DNA from: Archivesica marissinica
Lineage: Eukaryota > Mollusca > Bivalvia > Venerida > Vesicomyidae
Direction of reading: 5' to 3'
DNA: 64,000 nt
NCBI GenBank assembly: GCA_014843695.1
Contig: CM026386.1
Span: 10,419,814 to 10,483,813, forward strand
Every line of letters starts with the position of its first letter. Positions within the stretch are counted from its first letter, which is position 1. This document shows positions 1-12,300 of this stretch, in pieces. The translations under genes and the position numbers were made by a program. The notes under the pieces were generated by a model, which ran no database searches, was not told the origin of the DNA, and saw nothing but the letters and a program-made list of their open reading frames with translations.

Positions 1-112
1 TCCCCTGTAAATACATGATTGTGTGTCTGTATATGACTAGGAATTAATTATTTGCTTTCACTTTGAAGACGAAACATTGGACACGAGTTTGACTCGTCGA
101 GCAAGAACATAT
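1..112 (+). repeat. Dispersed repeat, copy 1
   Basis: This ~112-bp sequence recurs inverted at 38818-38931 with about 85-90% identity by eye, including 'tatatgactaggaatt' and 'acgagtttgactc'. The class is unknown. Confidence 0.6.
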
Positions 113-212
113 GTCATATTTCAGAAACGATTCGCATATTAGCTTATAACATTGGACAATAGTTTGTGAACGGTCGAAAGAAATATAGCAGAATTCGGGA
201 GACGAATCCTAT

Positions 213-474
213 GCTATGTTATATTTCGGGTTTTACGCCTACATCAGCACCATGTTGGGCTATATCGCCGGCGGACAGTTTACCTAACAACACCTTTCCT
301 GGGCAGGCTCCAACGGTTAACCAGTACTTGGGTGCACCAACCACCGTAAGAAACTGCCACCATTTTCATATAAATGAGACACGGTCTGGGCGGGGCTCGA
401 ACCCGTGACCATCAGTGATGATAGGTTACAGTGGTATACAAGTCAGCGACCTTAACCACTCGACCACAGAGGTG
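213..474 (-). mobile_element. SINE family E, copy 1
   Basis: The minus strand has a tRNA-like head with box B-like 'gggttcgagcccc' and box A-like 'gtcgagtggttaagg', followed by a ~200-bp body. It is nearly identical to the copy at 21188-21452. Confidence 0.75.
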
Positions 475-749
475 GGGAGACGAATCCACACCGCCTTACA
501 TCTACAGATAGCCATAGTCGCCCTACGCAATCAGGATACAACAGCATAGCTGCACTGTGAACAGTCAATACAACGTAACACGGACACATATTGAAATAAC
601 TTCCTGTAAGTTGTAGCAGTTACAATCCAAGTCCGTGTTCAGTTGTATCAACTATCTCCAGCATAGCCGAGTTGTTGTATCCGACCAAACGTGGTGATAC
701 GTCGATAGTACTATTACAGATAGATGTACACTGAGCCTCTGGTCACTTG

Positions 750-988
750 TGGACGTCGTGATAGCGCAGTGGATGCGCGTTCGTTTCATATGCGAAATGT
801 CCGGGGTTCGAGTCCCGCTGGAGCCGTTACGAATGTGGCCTTAGGCAAGGCATTTAAATTCTACGTTGCCTCATCTCTCTCCCTCGTGGCGATGGACAGT
901 GATGGATTCCATCAGGAATGAGGTCTCGAGAGTGATTACTATAAGTTGTAAGACCTTGTTTCGCAATCGAGCAAAATAAATTTGTATT
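750..988 (+). mobile_element. SINE family A, copy 1
   Basis: The tRNA-like head 'gatagcgcagtgg' with box B 'ggttcgagtccc' is followed by a body with 'cttaggcaaggcattt' and the tail 'tttcgcaatcgagc'. Confidence 0.8.
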
Positions 989-1078
989 AACTAACTGGTC
1001 ACTTGAATGTGTCATAACTGCCAATTCTCGACTATTCCGAGAGATCTGGAGTAAATATGCAATATAAAACGGGGGTCG

Positions 1079-1311
1079 TATTGTTTGGCAACATTAAACT
1101 GAGACAGTTGCATATTCCGTGAACTTACTTCGTTAATAATCGATATCCGAAGTAAAATATGAGCTTTAGGTTATGGTACACTTACTTACTTACTTATTTG
1201 ATTCAAATATTAACGGTAAAACCCTAACGTATGTCCTGGTCATAGTTCACGAAAACTCACGAAGGCTTTGGCGGAGATTAATTAGTCTCAGTTTAATGTT
1301 GCCAAACAATA
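1079..1311. mobile_element. MITE with perfect 27-bp inverted ends
   Basis: 1079-1105 and 1285-1311 are exact inverted copies (outer end 'tattgtttggcaacattaaa'), 233 bp overall, with no coding content. The perfect ends suggest a recent insertion. Confidence 0.75.
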
Positions 1312-1807
1312 TTATCCCTTGGTTACAAATAAACATGTTTATTTACAAATAAACATGCGTAGGTAAATTCAATCGAAATTTGAAAAATAGATTTTGAGTA
1401 GGTTCGTACCTGCCTAAGCCAAGTGCCAGCATTAATCATTCCACCAGCACGACTTCACTTGTCATTCTCGCCATTCTAACTGTTTTTCACCAAGTTGTAA
1501 AATTAATGTCGATTGTCGTGAATATCTCTCGGTTGTTCCACGTGCTGCACGTGCAGAACATGTATAAATGACCACTCAGCGCCGCTCGAGTGATTCCGTT
1601 TTGAAAATTATTTATTGTGCTAAATGCATATGTTTGCAAACTCCACTATGGAAAGGAATTAGTATAAGAATTTTAATATGCTTGTATCCCAATCCAAATG
1701 TTTTCTATTGCAGCACTTTATTCTTGTATGTTATTTTTGAAGTTTTTAAAGATCCCTATACCATATCCATTAAAGCGACACTACATCCGTGAAGATGGCA
1801 ATTTCTA
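1312..1807. other. No recognised feature
   Basis: A/T-rich sequence with a short direct repeat ('aaataaacatg' near 1328-1356). I saw no coding or mobile-element signal. Confidence 0.5.
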
Positions 1808-2058
1808 ATGTGTGTGTGTTTTACGTTTATTTATCGTCGCTACCGGTTGCCCATACGAGCGACGTCGCCTGAAGAGATGAGTCATTTTAGATTTTTGGAG
1901 GATAGTGCAATGATACAGACAGAGACCCATTCCAGAATCTCCTCTGGTTCTTTTACGTGCACGGTGTACAGCACCGACACGAAACCTCGGTTTAATGTTA
2001 AACTGTTAATTTTACTAGGGTCAGACGGGGGATCGAACCTGCGATCCCTGGATTAACC
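1808..2058 (-). mobile_element. SINE family C, copy 1
   Basis: An inverted copy whose tRNA-like head is at the right ('ggatcgaacctgcgatccct'). The tail 'gtcgctaccggttgcccat' at the left is shared by all family C copies. Confidence 0.78.
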
Positions 2059-2168
2059 AGTACAATTTTTTGGCGTTATTTTTTTGCGATGTTGCTTTTT
2101 AAGTGGAAATTTACAGAAAGATCGTAGCCATGATTTTCATAAACATGCATTTGATAGGGCGATGAGTA

Positions 2169-2232
2169 GTGGAGTGATAGCATATACTCATCGTGGAGTG
2201 ATAGCATATACTCATCGTGGAGTGATAGCATA
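2169..2232 (+). repeat. 24-bp tandem repeat, ~2.7 copies
   Basis: The unit begins 'gtggagtgatagcatatact'. It lies immediately before a family A SINE. Confidence 0.7.
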
Positions 2233-2255
2233 ACGTATTCCAAAGCAGGGTAATG

Positions 2256-2490
2256 GAAGTCGTGATAGCGCACTGGTAGCGCGTTAGCCTCAGGTACTAG
2301 CGGACCCGAGTTCGAGCCTAGCTGGAGCCGTTACGAATGTGCCTTTAGGCAAGGCACTTGAATTCCATATTGACTCTTCTCTCTCCCTCGTGGCGATGGA
2401 TTCCATCAGGAATGAGGTCTCGAGAGTGATTAATATAAGTTGTAAGGACTTGTTTCGCAATCGAGCTACAATCAATTTGTTTAAACTAAG
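2256..2490 (+). mobile_element. SINE family A, copy 2
   Basis: The head 'gtcgtgatagcgcactggta', box B 'gagttcgagcc' and the family body and tail are all present. It ends about 200 bp upstream of IGFBP-like gene 1. Confidence 0.8.
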
Positions 2491-2691
2491 GAGGCGCAAT
2501 CACCTAGATCTAAATGTATTTGGACGGATGTATACATGTATACTTCAATGACTCGTTAAAGATACTTATCATTTTGCCCTGACCCCTGTGTCAACAAACT
2601 AGGCCGGAATTTTGAAATCAACACAAACGTACTAATGTGTAGGCAATAATGTTTTTGTAAAGTCCGAGACGCCACACATGTTTAGTTAATA

Positions 2692-2884
2692 ATGGATGTT
2701 CGCTGGTATACACTGGTTGCAGCTTTAGCAACCGTTGTCATAGTAACATCAGGATATACTCACCACTGTCCGACCGACTGTGCGGGTGTTCAGTGTCATC
2801 CGGTTGCGACATCATCATGCAAGGGAAGGATCCAGATGGGTGGCGGTTACTGCGGGTGTTGTTTAGCCTGCTTTACGTATATCG
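2692..2884 (+). CDS. IGFBP-like gene 1, exon 1
   Basis: The exon runs 193 nt from the ATG to donor 'ATCG|gtaaga'. It encodes the signal peptide and the first eight cysteines, ending GGGYCGCCLACFTYI. Reading on past the donor soon leaves the family pattern, and the twin gene splits at the same codon. Confidence 0.88.
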
Positions 2885-4491
2885 GTAAGATATGCCAAGT
2901 TATTTCTAACACGGGAGTTTGTGTAACCTTGCGTTATTGCTCCGTATAGAGGAGACCAAAACACATCTACAGCATATTTTATTAAACGAGTTTATAGCTT
3001 TCATAAGTGCATAACATAACATAGTGTGGCGTCCGTGGTCCAGTGGTAGAGCGTCGGATTTGGAATCGGTCCCGGGTTCGATACTCAGTCGAGCCACGTA
3101 TGTAGTGTAATTGAGCAAGGCACCTCACACACATAGTACTGGTTAACCACTTAGGTCGGCTAAGCTTGCCCAGGAAAACATGTATAGGTCCCCGCAAGGG
3201 GTTTGACATTAATGGAACATACATACATACATACATAATAATAATAATAATAATAAAGACTTTATTTAACGAGAGTACTCATTTAACAAAAGTTAATCTA
3301 CCATGAGGCCCTCAACATATATACAATCAAATGCAATCAAAACATAGCACTATAAGTGAGAACTGCACATTGGAATAATATAGTAATGTAAAAGCTGAAA
3401 AATAGAGAAACTATATTTAATATGTAATGGAAAATGATGATATATGGACTTGGCTAGCAGAGTAGAAAATGGGAATGAGACAATTTATGATGCTAGATCT
3501 TATCTAACAATATGCAGACATACATACATAACATTATGAAATGAAAATATTATAAATCTAAATTGTAGATTGTTTGCGTAATTTGGGTTTTTAAAATTAA
3601 TAAAATTACCTCGACCTTTAGCACTATTGGTATGTGTGTGTGGTGGTGGTGGTGGTGGTGGGGTATATCATTAGTGAGGTTATATCGTGATAGCGCGCAA
3701 TTGTCGTGCGCTCGATTCAGGTGCGAAAGACTCGATGTTCACGCCCAGCTGTAGTAGATACGATTGTGCCCTTAGGCAAGGCATTTAAATTCCACGTTGC
3801 CTCTTCTCTCTCCCTTGTGGCAATGGATTTCAGCAGAAATGAGGCCTCGAGAGTGATTAATATAAGTTGTAAGAACTTTGTTTCGCAATTATAGTATCAC
3901 ATTAGTGACCAAGTTACTGCCCCAAAATACTCTCTTATTAAATTATTATATCTCGACAGATCTCCTGGGTACTTATTTGTAACATCTGATTAGGGAACAA
4001 CAGTAAAAACAAAGGATTCCAACTAAAATGACCTATTTACATTTTAGGATAAATCAGACTTTATCTGCCAAGGGAGGTTATAGAAAGTTAGCGATGCCTG
4101 TCATTTTATCATCACTTCAATACAAATCTTGGAAACGGGAGGGCACACCCTCACATACACACCTTGACCGCCACCCCAATGTTCGACCGACCACAACGGG
4201 CCTGTTTTACCCGGACACACGCCAGTGTCTGAAATACTGCTCGGATGGGCAGGCTGGATCTTCCTCCAATAAAAGCTGGGGAGTCGCGAGATGACCTTGT
4301 TGTTAATTACCTCTACGTTATTGATATAACTTCACATTTGGGTGTTATGTCTATCTCCAGGTTACCAAGAGACGTGTGTACACCAAGACCCAGCGACAGA
4401 GGCACTATATCCTACCACGGCATTCTGTAATATCGGACTGCAGTGTGATCGCAATACATCAACCTGCACGCCTGCTCCTGAAGTTGGATAA
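2692..4491 (+). CDS. IGFBP-N-domain-like secreted cysteine-rich protein, gene 1
   Basis: Two exons (2692-2884 and 4361-4491) with a phase-1 GT-AG intron encode 107 residues. A hydrophobic leader (LVAALATVVIVTSG) is followed by a mature chain with 12 cysteines. These include HCPTDC, a YCGCCLAC motif close to the GCGCCxxC signature of IGFBP N-terminal domains, and a later FCNIGLQC matching the family's CxxGLxC. Twelve cysteines is the usual number for that fold. Small single-domain members exist in molluscs (perlustrin, a shell nacre protein) and arthropods. Binding of insulin-like peptides, protease inhibition or shell-matrix use are all possible and none is shown here. The intron (1476 bp) holds two SINEs. 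A twin gene follows 4.6 kb downstream on the same strand. Confidence 0.85.
3027..3255 (+). mobile_element. SINE family D, copy 1, with simple-repeat tail
   Basis: The tRNA-like head 'gtggtccagtggtagagcgt' with box B 'gggttcgatac' is followed by a body ending 'tttgacattaatggaacat' and a tail of (acat)n and (aat)n. It lies in the intron of IGFBP-like gene 1. Confidence 0.78.
3634..3662 (+). repeat. (TG)n/(TGG)n microsatellite
   Basis: A short run of tg followed by about seven tgg units. Confidence 0.8.
3683..3893 (+). mobile_element. SINE family A, copy 3 (diverged head)
   Basis: The body 'cttaggcaaggcatttaaat' and the tail are clear. The tRNA-like head is diverged. It lies in the intron of IGFBP-like gene 1. 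Confidence 0.75.
4361..4491 (+). CDS. IGFBP-like gene 1, exon 2
   Basis: After acceptor 'ctatctccag' the 131-nt exon encodes YQETCVHQDPATEALYPTTA, then FCNIGLQCDRNTSTC, and ends with TAA. It is the same length as exon 2 of the twin gene. No clear AATAAA was seen just downstream; an AATATA variant is nearby. Confidence 0.86.
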
Positions 4492-4936
4492 AACCGTGTT
4501 GAAAATGAAATATATATATTTATCACAAAACTTTGCTTGTATTCAGTGTAATACAGTCATCTAATAATTTCTTATATGTACACACGTGTAGTATCACCTG
4601 GAAGGATTATGATTGGTTGAGAGAATAATCCTATGAATTGTAAATTAAACTAAACAGTATGCATATTTCTTTGTGAATTGGTACATAACGTCAATGATAA
4701 GACAAATGACGATTTAAAAGAAGTCTCAACGAAATGCTAACGCTGTCTAAAATGTAAATATAACGCTGTTTTGTGTAGTGACGTCATGGCAATTTAGTGA
4801 CGTCATGCCAATTTGCGCCGATACTTGGTGCCAAAATGAAAGTAGCAACTTGATTTATTAAAACAACCTCGCTATAGAAATGTGCTTTCAGTGCACCTAA
4901 ATGAACCCTGGGTTAATTAGAGATCAACACTGGTCA
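4492..4936. other. No recognised feature
   Basis: Sequence downstream of IGFBP-like gene 1. It contains a short tandem 'agtgacgtcatg' pair near 4778-4809 (two CRE-like TGACGTCA motifs about 23 bp apart). Nothing else stands out. Confidence 0.4.
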
Positions 4937-5252
4937 GGGGCGTAGCCAGGAGGCAAATTATGTGCAGGCCTGGGTAAAGAATGTTGAGTGAGCGTAGCGA
5001 ACGAGGTTGCTAGGGGGGTCCGGGGGTGCATGCAACATGTTTTGTTTTTTAGGATGCAATTTCCCGCATTCTGCTGCATTTAAAAGACAAATTCGGACAT
5101 GTTTTTATAACAAATAAACATGACAATACACTGTTCTGCTTAGCTATACATGTACATCAAAAGCAATAACAATTCTATATTTGTTTGTGTGGTCAAAATG
5201 ATGTGCAGGCCCGGGCCTTTTGGTCTAATGGCTGCTACGCGCCTGCTGGTAC
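4937..5252. mobile_element. Possible hAT-type MITE
   Basis: The left end 'caggggcgtagccaggagg' and the right end 'gctacgcgcctgctgg' are imperfect inverted copies. A 'gagcgtagcgaacgag' motif common in such elements lies inside. No target duplication could be confirmed. Confidence 0.4.
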
Positions 5253-5428
5253 TCCACCCTTTGTTATTCTGGTGTGTCATTACATTTATTTCAATAGAAA
5301 ATACCAGGATAATAACATTAGAGAAAATATGTAAATTTTATACCCACGTGATGTACCTAATGTTGTGGCATTTGTTTCTTTTAAAAGAAATAGAAATTCA
5401 ATTCCTTGTTCTGGAAAGAGAATTGACA

Positions 5429-8400
5429 TATCGTCGGCCTAATATCAAAACCTCGTATAGACAATTTTTTCAGAAAACAACTTTTTGACATCGCGGGAAT
5501 CATTGCGGCATAGCGCAGATTCTGTCAAAACGACGTACTCCTACTCCAATTGTAAGTGCTGTAAACAGTCATATGACAAAATATCGTATACTGATTGGTG
5601 CATAACCCTTAAGATCAAAACCTCGTACTTCGTTTAGAACAGTGTCAGCTATGATAAGCAGTCTTCAACAGAAGGATGCCAAATAGTAGGAGATGAAAAC
5701 ACTGACCATGTGCGAGCTAGTATTGGAAGTGTGTTAGCTCAGGCAACGATGGTTTGTGAAGATGGACACAATGATAACATTAATAAGGAAGAACATCATG
5801 CAGTTGACAAGAGCGATTGTGAAATTAGGAAAAATGGTGATGAAGAATTATCTGTTTTAAAGTCACCAGAAGTTGGAGGGGATAACCAGACTCTCGAGAG
5901 GAGTCATACATGTACAGGAGGAGATGACATTTCTGAGGACGCAGAGGAGCTAGACCTAGATGATTATGTAAGAGATCCAGATTACTTCCCCGAAAAAAGA
6001 GATAAGAGTTATGAGACTTCTGATGAATTAGAAAAATTTCCAACATATATAAACGAAGCCAGTGTAGATCATGAAGAGGTCGTATAAGATCAACCAACTG
6101 TAAAGAGAAGAAAACGCAGGTCGGAACATGAATGGAACAGACAAAAGCAAATGGTGGCCAGAATGGCAGGAAGGTCATACAAAGGTTGGAAGAAAAATGA
6201 AGAAGGAAAGTGGCTGTTAACTGAAGCGAGAAAAGAGAGGGTTTTGAAACCACCAGGTTGTTCAAAACAGTGTCGGAATTCAAAAATTAAGTGTTGTGAT
6301 CAGATTTCTGAGAACCTTTATTCAATCAGTTCTGGACGCAGTATGATTGGAATGAGAAGAAACTGTATGTCTCTACCTCAGTTCTAGAATCCGACGTTAA
6401 GTCGACATCAGCCGAAAGCTCTGGTAGAAAGGGCAAGACCTACAAATATTACATGACAGTCAGAGAAAAGAGAATATGTGTCTGCAAACACATGTTTTTG
6501 AACACTCTATGCATCGGTGAGAAAGCAGTATATGGGTGGAAGCAGACTAATTTTCAAGAAAGTCAAGAAGCGACAGAATATGCAGAGGCCTCTGACGATA
6601 ACACACGTACAGGAGGTAGACAGCGTGTGCAACCCCATAAAGAAAAGCCACAGTCAGAAGTTAGACAGAGTGCACAAGAATATCTAGAAAAACTACCCAA
6701 AATGGAATCACACTACTGTAGGGCAACTAGTAAAAAGCTTTATATTGAACCAGTTTTCACAACAAAAGCTGAACTGTACAGGGCGTATGTCGAGAATTGT
6801 AAGGAGAATGGTCATAATGCAGCATCAAACTGTAACTTTAGGACAGTATTCGACAAACTGAATCTTTCACTGTACACACCTAAGAAGGATCAATGTGACA
6901 AGTGCTGTGAGTATGAATGTGGAAATATCACAGAGGATGTATACCGCCAAACACATGCAAAGAAAAGAAGATGCTAGACAAGCAAAGGCAGAAGACAAAG
7001 AAGTGTCTTAGTGACAACTCATACAAAGTGCTGACAATGGATTTACAGGCTGTTATGCTTTGTCCAAAACTTCAAGCCAACTTTATATTACAAGACGAAG
7101 TTTGCATGTCATAACTTCACAATTATGGACCTGGGAAGCAAAGATAACACGTGCTATTTTTGGAATGAATCAGACGGTGACCTGTCAGCAAGTTCGTTTG
7201 CTGCTACATGCATAACACATTACATAGAGCACTTGTTGGCAACCGAACCAGGAGTTAAAGAAATTGTTCTGTATAGTGACGGCTGCAATTATCAGAATCG
7301 AAATGCTGTGTTGGCAAACGCCCTTTTGAAGACAGCCGTCGACAAACAGATTACCATTGTCCAAAAGTTCCTAGAGCGTGGACATACCAATATGGAGGTA
7401 GATGCAATGCACATTCTCATAGAAAGGAATCTGAAAAAAAGCCCATCTACGTGCCTCAGAATTATGGAGACATAATTTCGTCAGCAAGGCCGAAACAGAA
7501 ATGCATGGTACACTACGTACCATACACATTCTTCAAAGACTACACTACAGCTCAATAAGGCCAGGAAATAAAGTTGGGAACCCAACTGTGACAGAAATTC
7601 GAGTACTCAGGTACAGTACAAATGGGACCATCTATTACAAACTTGGATTCCAAGAGGACTACCAGGACCTTCCACGGAGGGCAAAGCAACAGACCGGAGT
7701 TGGAGCAATTACAAGACTTCATCAGAACAAACTTCCAATCAAACAGCCTAAATATAAGCACCTGCAGGAACTGAAACGAGTTATACCTCAAGACTACCAT
7801 ACATTCTATGACTGCTTGCCTTTTCATTAAGTACACAAGAGTGAAAACTCTGCTATCTGTGCTATAATGTAGATAGCTGTTATTTTGAACTACTTACTGT
7901 AGGAATTGAGAGCTGCCTTAAGTCATAATGTTCATTAGTGGAGGTTACAGGAGTGTCTAGTGAGTTTCCTTCCATTACAAAACAATTCAAAACATTGAAA
8001 CTTTACTGCTCATTATGAGCAGTTATTTTCGGCATTGTTTTTGTATAACCCTATTGTGCGTTTTACGCATTGTTTTTGTTCACATTTGCAGATTTCTCTT
8101 TGCTTTCAACTTATAGCATCATTGGCATTTACAGTCAAACATGTTTTATACGACCATATGACATACAATATAGTGGTTGTTCTGGACAGGTGGTAGTATA
8201 ATACAGGTCAAATGTAATGCAGGAAGCTCCAACTGCCACCTGCCTGAAAGGTATTATTGTCTATGGCCGATTGATACAGGTTTCACAGTAGATCTAGTTA
8301 TAGTTCTATATTACAGGAAGTAAATAATTATAGTTAGTATTTCAACGTTATTTCTTCTTTGAAATTATCTGTTATAAATGTTGTTCTTATAAGCCAGAGT

Positions 8401-8943
8401 GTTTTTAATCTATTGATACCATACTTCAAACCTGTCCTAAGCGACACTATAAGAGAAGTTAATATCTTGGGATTACATTCAACCTAAATTTAGCGACCAT
8501 CTTGCAATAGTAATCACCAAATTCCTGGTGTGACGGTCGATGAATACAACTTTTACTGTAGGTGGAGTTGTCCCCGAGAACGTGATTTTTTCCTATGAAG
8601 AATATGGTTTACATTTGTTTGCTACAATGTCAATATTTTGATATAAATACCATCTATTCATACAGAATAATTGTATATTGCATTATTGAGTACCACAATA
8701 CAAAAGTCGTATATGTATTAAAAATTTAAAACTGGTGCCAAACGATCGTATACGAGATTACTCATCTATTTTGTTTACAAATGCAAAAATCAGATTGCTA
8801 AGCAATTTGTTATGACATCTTAATGGTACATTCGAAATTTAGAAAGATTCCAACAAAATTTGAAACAATGAGAAACAAAAATGTCTCTCCTGTAAAATAT
8901 AGAAAACTGGCTATACGAGGTATTGATATTAGGCCGACGATAT
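5429..8943 (+). mobile_element. DNA transposon with ~32-bp terminal inverted repeats
   Basis: The ends 5429-5460 and 8911-8942 are inverted copies with one mismatch over about 32 bp (left end 'tatcgtcggcctaatatc'). They enclose a decayed transposase-like gene. TA or TATA flanks both ends, so the target duplication is probably TA, although it overlaps the ends of the inverted repeats. The superfamily was not assigned. Confidence 0.75.
5710..7830 (+). pseudogene. Transposase-like gene, broken
   Basis: Conserved blocks appear in order but in changing frames. They are an acidic N-terminus, VCKHMFLNTL, LPKMESHYCRATSKKLY, KKDQCDKCCEY, LTMDLQAVMLCP, YSDGCNYQNRN and GHTNMEVDA, then a C-terminal block ending YDCLPFH. 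The Asp of TMDLQ, the Asp of YSDGC and the acidic residues of MEVD could form a DDE/D-type catalytic triad. That is inference. There is an in-frame stop at 6085-6087 and frameshifts near 6330, 6960-7010 and 7090-7115, with another stop or shift near 7450-7475. I recognise the protein as a common uncharacterised family of invertebrate repeats but cannot name its superfamily. It sits between matching inverted repeats, so it is the decayed gene of this element. Confidence 0.7.
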
Positions 8944-9124
8944 ATGCACTGGACCTAGCCTAGGCTAAGGACGCGTACATCAGAAAGATTACAGACTCAA
9001 TGCCATTCAAAAACACAGTAAGACCATGATTAAAACTTCTTATCACGAAACCTTGACCCTGAACAAACTAAACCGTATTAAACTCCGACCTTAGGCGCAC
9101 ACCAGTACCTAATACTATTCAAAC

Positions 9125-9317
9125 ATGATTATTCGCGGTTACATGCTCGTTGTAACCTTGGTTACCGTTGTCATAGGAACATCCGGACTGATGTGCCAGC
9201 ACATGCAGACATCATGCCTAAAAGCCCACTGCCATCCGGTAGTGAACTGTACAGGAACAACTCGGAAGGGTGGCGGATTCTGCGGGTGTTGTTTAGCCTG
9301 CTTTACGTATGATATCG
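9125..9317 (+). CDS. IGFBP-like gene 2, exon 1
   Basis: The exon runs 193 nt from the ATG to donor 'ATCG|gtaaga'. It encodes the signal peptide and eight cysteines, ending GGGFCGCCLACFTYDI. The 20-bp array starts about 27 bp after the donor. Confidence 0.88.
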
Positions 9318-12300
9318 GTAAGATTAAATTTATTTGGAAACCATGTAACAATGACTATATGACGGCAACAATGACTATATAACCGTAACAATGACTATAT
9401 GACCGCAACAATGACTATATAACCGCAACAATGACTATATGACCGCAACAATGACTATATGACCGCAACAATGACTATATGACCGAACAATGACTATATG
9501 ACCAACAATGACTATATACCGCAACAATGACTATATGACCGCAACAATGACTATATGACCGCAACAATGACTATATGACCGCAACAATGACTATATGACC
9601 GCAACAATGACTATATGACCGCAACAATGACTATATGACCGTAACAATGACTATATGACCGCAACAATGACTATATGACCGCAACAATGACTATATGACC
9701 GCAACAATGACTATATGACCAACAATGACTATATGACCGCAACAATGACTATATGACCGCAACAATGACTATATGACCGCAACAATGACTATATGACCGC
9801 AACAATGACTATATGACCGCAACAATGACTATATGACCGCAACAATGACTATATGACCGCAACAATGACTATATGACCGCAACAATGACTATATGACCGC
9901 AACAATGACTATATGACCGCAACAATGACTATATGACCTCAACAATGACTATATGACCGCAACAATGACTATATGACCGCAACAATGACTATATGACCGC
10001 AACAATGACTATATGACCGCAACAATGACTATATAACCGCAACAATGACTATATGACCTCAACAATGACTATATAACCGCAACAATGACTATATGACCGC
10101 AACAATGACTATATGACCGCAACAATGACTATATGACCGCAACAATGACTATATGACCGCAACAATGACTATATGACCGCAACAATGACTATATGACCGC
10201 AACAATGACTATATGACCGCAACAATGACTATATGACCGCAACAATGACTATATGACCGCAACAATGACTATATGACCGCAACAATGACTATATGACCGC
10301 AACAATGACTATATAACCGCAACAATGACTATATAACCTCAACAATGACTATATGACCGCAACAATGACTATATGACCGCAACAATGACTATATGACCGC
10401 AACAATGACTATATGACCGCAACAATGACTATATGACCGCAACAATGACTATATGACCTCAACAATGACTATATGACCGCAACAATGACTATATGACCGC
10501 AACAATGACTATATGACCGCAACAATGACTATATGACCACAACAATGACTATATGACCGCAACAATGACTATATGACCGCAACAATGACTATATGACCCA
10601 ACAATGACTATATGACCGCAACAATGACTATATAACCGCAACAATGACTATATAACCTCAACAATGACTATATGACCGCAACAATGACTATATGACCGCA
10701 ACAATGACTATATGACCGCAACAATGACTATATGACCACAACAATGACTATATGACCACAACAATGACTATATGACCGCAACAATGACTATATGACCGCA
10801 ACAATGACAATATGACCGCAACAATGACTATATGACCACAACAATGACTATATGACCGCAACAATGACTATATGACATCAACAATGACTATATGACCGCA
10901 ACAATGACTATATGACGACAACAATGACTATATGACCACAACAATGACTATATGACCGCAACAATGACTATATAACCGCAACAATGACTATATGACCTCA
11001 ACAATGACTATATGACCGCAACAATGACTATATGACCGCAACAATGACTATATGACGACTATATGACCGCAACAATGACTATATAACCGCAACAATGACT
11101 ATATGACCGCAACAATGACTATATAACCGCAACAATGACTATATAACCTCAACAATGACTATATGACCGCAACAATGACTATATGACGACTATATAACCG
11201 TAACAATGACTATATGACCGCAACAATGACTATATAACCACAACAATGACTATATGACCGTAACACTGACTATATGACCGCAACAATGACTATATAACCG
11301 CAACAATGACTATATAACCTCAACAATGACTATATGACCGCAACAATGACTATATGACCGCAACCATGACTATATGACCGCAACAATGACTATATGACCG
11401 CAACAATGACTATATGACGACAACAATGACTATATGACCGCAACAATGACTATATAACCGCAACAATGACTATATGACCTCAACAATGACTATATGACCG
11501 CAACAATGACTATATGACCGCAACAATGACTATATGACAGCAACAATGACTATATGACCACAACAATGACTATATGACAGCAACAATGACTATATGACCG
11601 CAACAATGACTATATGACCACAACAATGACTATATGACCACAACAATGACTATATGACCGCAACAATGACTATATAACCGCAACAATGACTATATGACAT
11701 CAACAATGACTATATGACCGCAACAATGACTATATGACCGCAACAATGACTATATGACGACTATATGACCGCAACAATGACTATATGACCACAACAATGA
11801 CTATATGACCACAACAATGACTATATGACCACAACAATGACTATATGACCACAACAATGACTATATGACCGCAACAATGACGATATGACCGCCACAATGA
11901 CTATATAACCTCAACAGTGACTATATGACGACAACAATGACTATATGACCGCAACAATGACTATATGACCGCAACAATGACTATATGACCGCAACAATGA
12001 CTATATGACCGCAACAATGACTATATGACCGCAACAATGACTATATAACCGCAACAATGACTATATGACCGCAACAATGACTATATAACCGCAACAATGA
12101 CTATATAACCTCAACAATGACTATATGACCGGAACAATGACTATATGACGACTATATGACCGTAACAATGACTATATGACCGCAACAATGACTATATAAC
12201 CACAACAATGACTATATGACCGTAACACTGACTATATGACCGCAACAATGACTATATAACCTCAACAATGACTATATGACCGTAACACTGACTATATAAC

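Noticed and set aside
1808..2056. 82-codon frame
   Set aside because: Entirely within a SINE of family C, and the same frame appears in other inverted copies.
2256..2340. Functional tRNA genes
   Set aside because: tRNA-like heads with A and B boxes are followed by conserved non-tRNA bodies and tails and occur many times, so they are SINEs.
5150..5488. 112-codon frame before the transposon
   Set aside because: No family resemblance; it spans a MITE end and runs across the transposon's inverted repeat.
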